NCBI GenBank assembly: GCA_963513935.1 | Contig: OY740777.1 | Coordinates: 15,301,092-15,365,091 of the forward strand | Direction of reading: 5' to 3' | From: Aphrophora alni | Taxonomy: Eukaryota > Arthropoda > Insecta > Hemiptera > Aphrophoridae | DNA length: 64,000 nucleotides | In this document: positions 62,251-64,000 of the stretch, piece after piece | Position numbering within the stretch: position 1 is the stretch's first letter | How the letters are laid out: each line of letters begins with the position of its first letter | Notes under the pieces: generated by a model | The model's input: only the letters and a program-made list of their open reading frames with translations | Databases searched by the model: none | Told to the model about the DNA's origin: nothing | Position numbers and translations under genes: made by a program

Positions 62251-64000
62251 CATGCTAAAAATAAAAATATGTTACCACGCCACATATAATTCTGTTCTTG
62301 TACGGTATCAAGACGTACAAAGCCATGTCCTTAAGTTGATTTTACTTGTCTCAACTTTAACAACTTCGGCGATAACCTTATATTTTTTCTGGTACAAAAT
62401 ATGTTAACATTTATTTTTTAAGACATATAAGTTACTTAAATCATTTTATTGAAAGTTGTTTTGAATAAACATTGATACGACCTGGAATAACTTGTAAATC
62501 CTAGTTTCTATATAAAATAAAATATATTTTTTAAATAAAGTAATTAAATTCAATTTCTAAAACATTATGATAAAATGTTGACACAACTTTTAACTGTAAC
62601 AACAATTAGAGCTAAAATTGGAATATTAATACTTAAGGAGTGTAATTTTTAAAAGAAATATGTCGTACAAAATATTTTTAAATATAACTGGCTTAGTTAT
62701 GAGAATTCTGTGGCTTTTTAAATTCTATCTTTGTTACTTAAATACAAGTAAACAGATTTTAATTTGTTCCACTTAAATCAGTCCTAGAGTCATTTAATAT
62801 AATAAGATTATTGTATTGAATCATTTTTTGACACTTTTTTTCGAAATTATTATTAACTCCGGACTAGTTTATTATTTTATTACGGCGAACTTAAACCAAT
62901 AATTAATTAGTAATGTCAACATGTGCCCAATACTATGTAACTGACACCTGGTAGTGCTAGACAGCCGAAGGTTTGTCTACACACTGTGTGGTGACTCTTT
63001 AGTCATTTAGAGTGCATCAAAAAACTAAATCCTTCTAGATATTTCTACCAGTGCGTTTGATAAATGAAATGATTCGGAATTAATGCACATACCAGGAAAT
63101 GATTAGTGGGGAATTTGGAAATTCCAACACAATTTATCATCATATATTTTCCAAATTAAATCACCTATTCTTCAATGGGCAAACTCAGATTGGTGCAATG
63201 CACATTCCAGAATTAAATAAAACATTTTCAATTACAGTCATGTTATAGGTTACATGTTTTATTTAATAACATACCAATTAAACTGTTATGGCGTCACGTT
63301 TTTTGAATACTGCTTTTACAATTCTTTTAGACGTGTAAGCGTTATTATCGCTTTGCAACAAAACGAATCCTTTCAATACTACAATATCATTAGAGTCGGA
63401 AGAGAACAAGAGTTGTTCAAAACAGACATCATTGGAAATATGATAAAGAGAGATCTAACATAGATAATATTATATGATAAATTTACAAATTGTGTAAATC
63501 CAGCAAAGTATCTCGGAATTGTCACTCCCGTACTCATCAGAGTAAGCCCCTAAGATTTGCAATAATTTAAGTAGGGGTGGGGAGAGAGTTTTGTTAAAAC
63601 AACACAACATACTGGATTGGTGAACACTGCGAAAGTTTACTTGGCTTGTAGGGTGATTTCCTTCGTTTGAAATGTTGTTTTAATAGGGTTGTGAGTTGGG
63701 ATAGTGTTGATTCCAAATATTTTGTACTAAGACTACTATAACAATTATTCAATTAACACTCTTTTACACTTGTACTCTTTTTAACTTGCAATAATTAAAA
63801 CTTTTGACCTCATACAACATTTCTCTATACGGAAATATTTAACCTTTTAGTTTAATCTTTAAAGAGTTGATTAGAAGTACACTAAACTCTATTTTAGATC
63901 TTATCTTCTAGGTACGAAAAACTTGCAACACCATATTTAAATAGATTTAACATTTTATCAGAATTTCGTAGAGGTTCGTTTCCCACTTCAGTTAAAGGCA
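62251..64000. other. Non-coding stretch
   Basis: AT-rich. Slightly GC-richer patches at about 62925-63010 and 63500-63660 have no frame. The open frame at 63254-63463 has no recognisable motif. No gene is supported. Confidence 0.45.

Overview
The window looks like a gene-poor stretch of an AT-rich arthropod (probably insect) nuclear genome. The evidence is low GC, very long simple repeats, many homopolymer runs, a 200-base scaffold gap, and the kinds of transposable element present: Jockey-type non-LTR retrotransposons, mariner/Tc1-like transposase relics, fold-back MITEs and a THAP-domain relic. I cannot name the species. There is no bacterial-style gene organisation and no host gene that I can recognise. 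The only long open frames are retrotransposon genes. A few short frame-open islands flanked by splice-like sites (near 26.0, 28.5 and 35.1 kb) could be single exons, at low confidence.

Layout. 1-10.8 kb: AT-rich non-coding DNA with a decayed 31-bp tandem repeat, an (AT)n tract and a 143-bp palindromic MITE. 10.8-14.2 kb: two diverged direct copies of a ~1-kb sequence, the second carrying a ~220-bp insertion. 15.9-17.0 kb: a ~720-bp MITE with 34-bp terminal inverted repeats beside a dead mariner/Tc1-like transposase. 20.3-20.5 kb: assembly gap. 22.3 and 27.2 kb: fold-back elements. 29.6-30.26 kb: a 5'-truncated Jockey-type copy bounded by a 14-bp target-site duplication. 37.7-38.3 kb: a 25-bp minisatellite with higher-order structure. 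38.7 and 41.0 kb: a second pair of diverged direct repeats.

42-50.5 kb is the most structured part. Two inverted arms of ~0.8 kb (about 41.95-42.73 and 49.69-50.52 kb) enclose ~7 kb. Inside are a THAP-domain relic broken across three frames, a GC-rich retroelement leader with CCAAT-like and TATA motifs, and a 2.65-kb Jockey-type LINE. The LINE lies inside that leader about 30 bp downstream of its TATA box and is bounded by a 12-bp target-site duplication. The leader resumes after the poly(A) tail and runs into a small basic ORF. This gives at least three layers: inverted-repeat/THAP unit, then GC-rich retroelement, then LINE.

50.8-56.4 kb holds very long (GA)n, (TTC)n and (TC)n tracts, a 143-bp MITE, and two old LINE reverse-transcriptase C-terminal relics, one with an (AAT)n tail. 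59.9-62.3 kb holds another transposase tail, a 105-bp direct duplication, a cluster of GAGTGTTAC motifs, and a purine-rich LTR-leader-like segment ending in a primer-binding-site-like sequence. Apart from the large LINE reading frame, all element coding sequence is short or broken, so the window reads as an accumulation of nested and decaying mobile elements rather than a working gene cluster.
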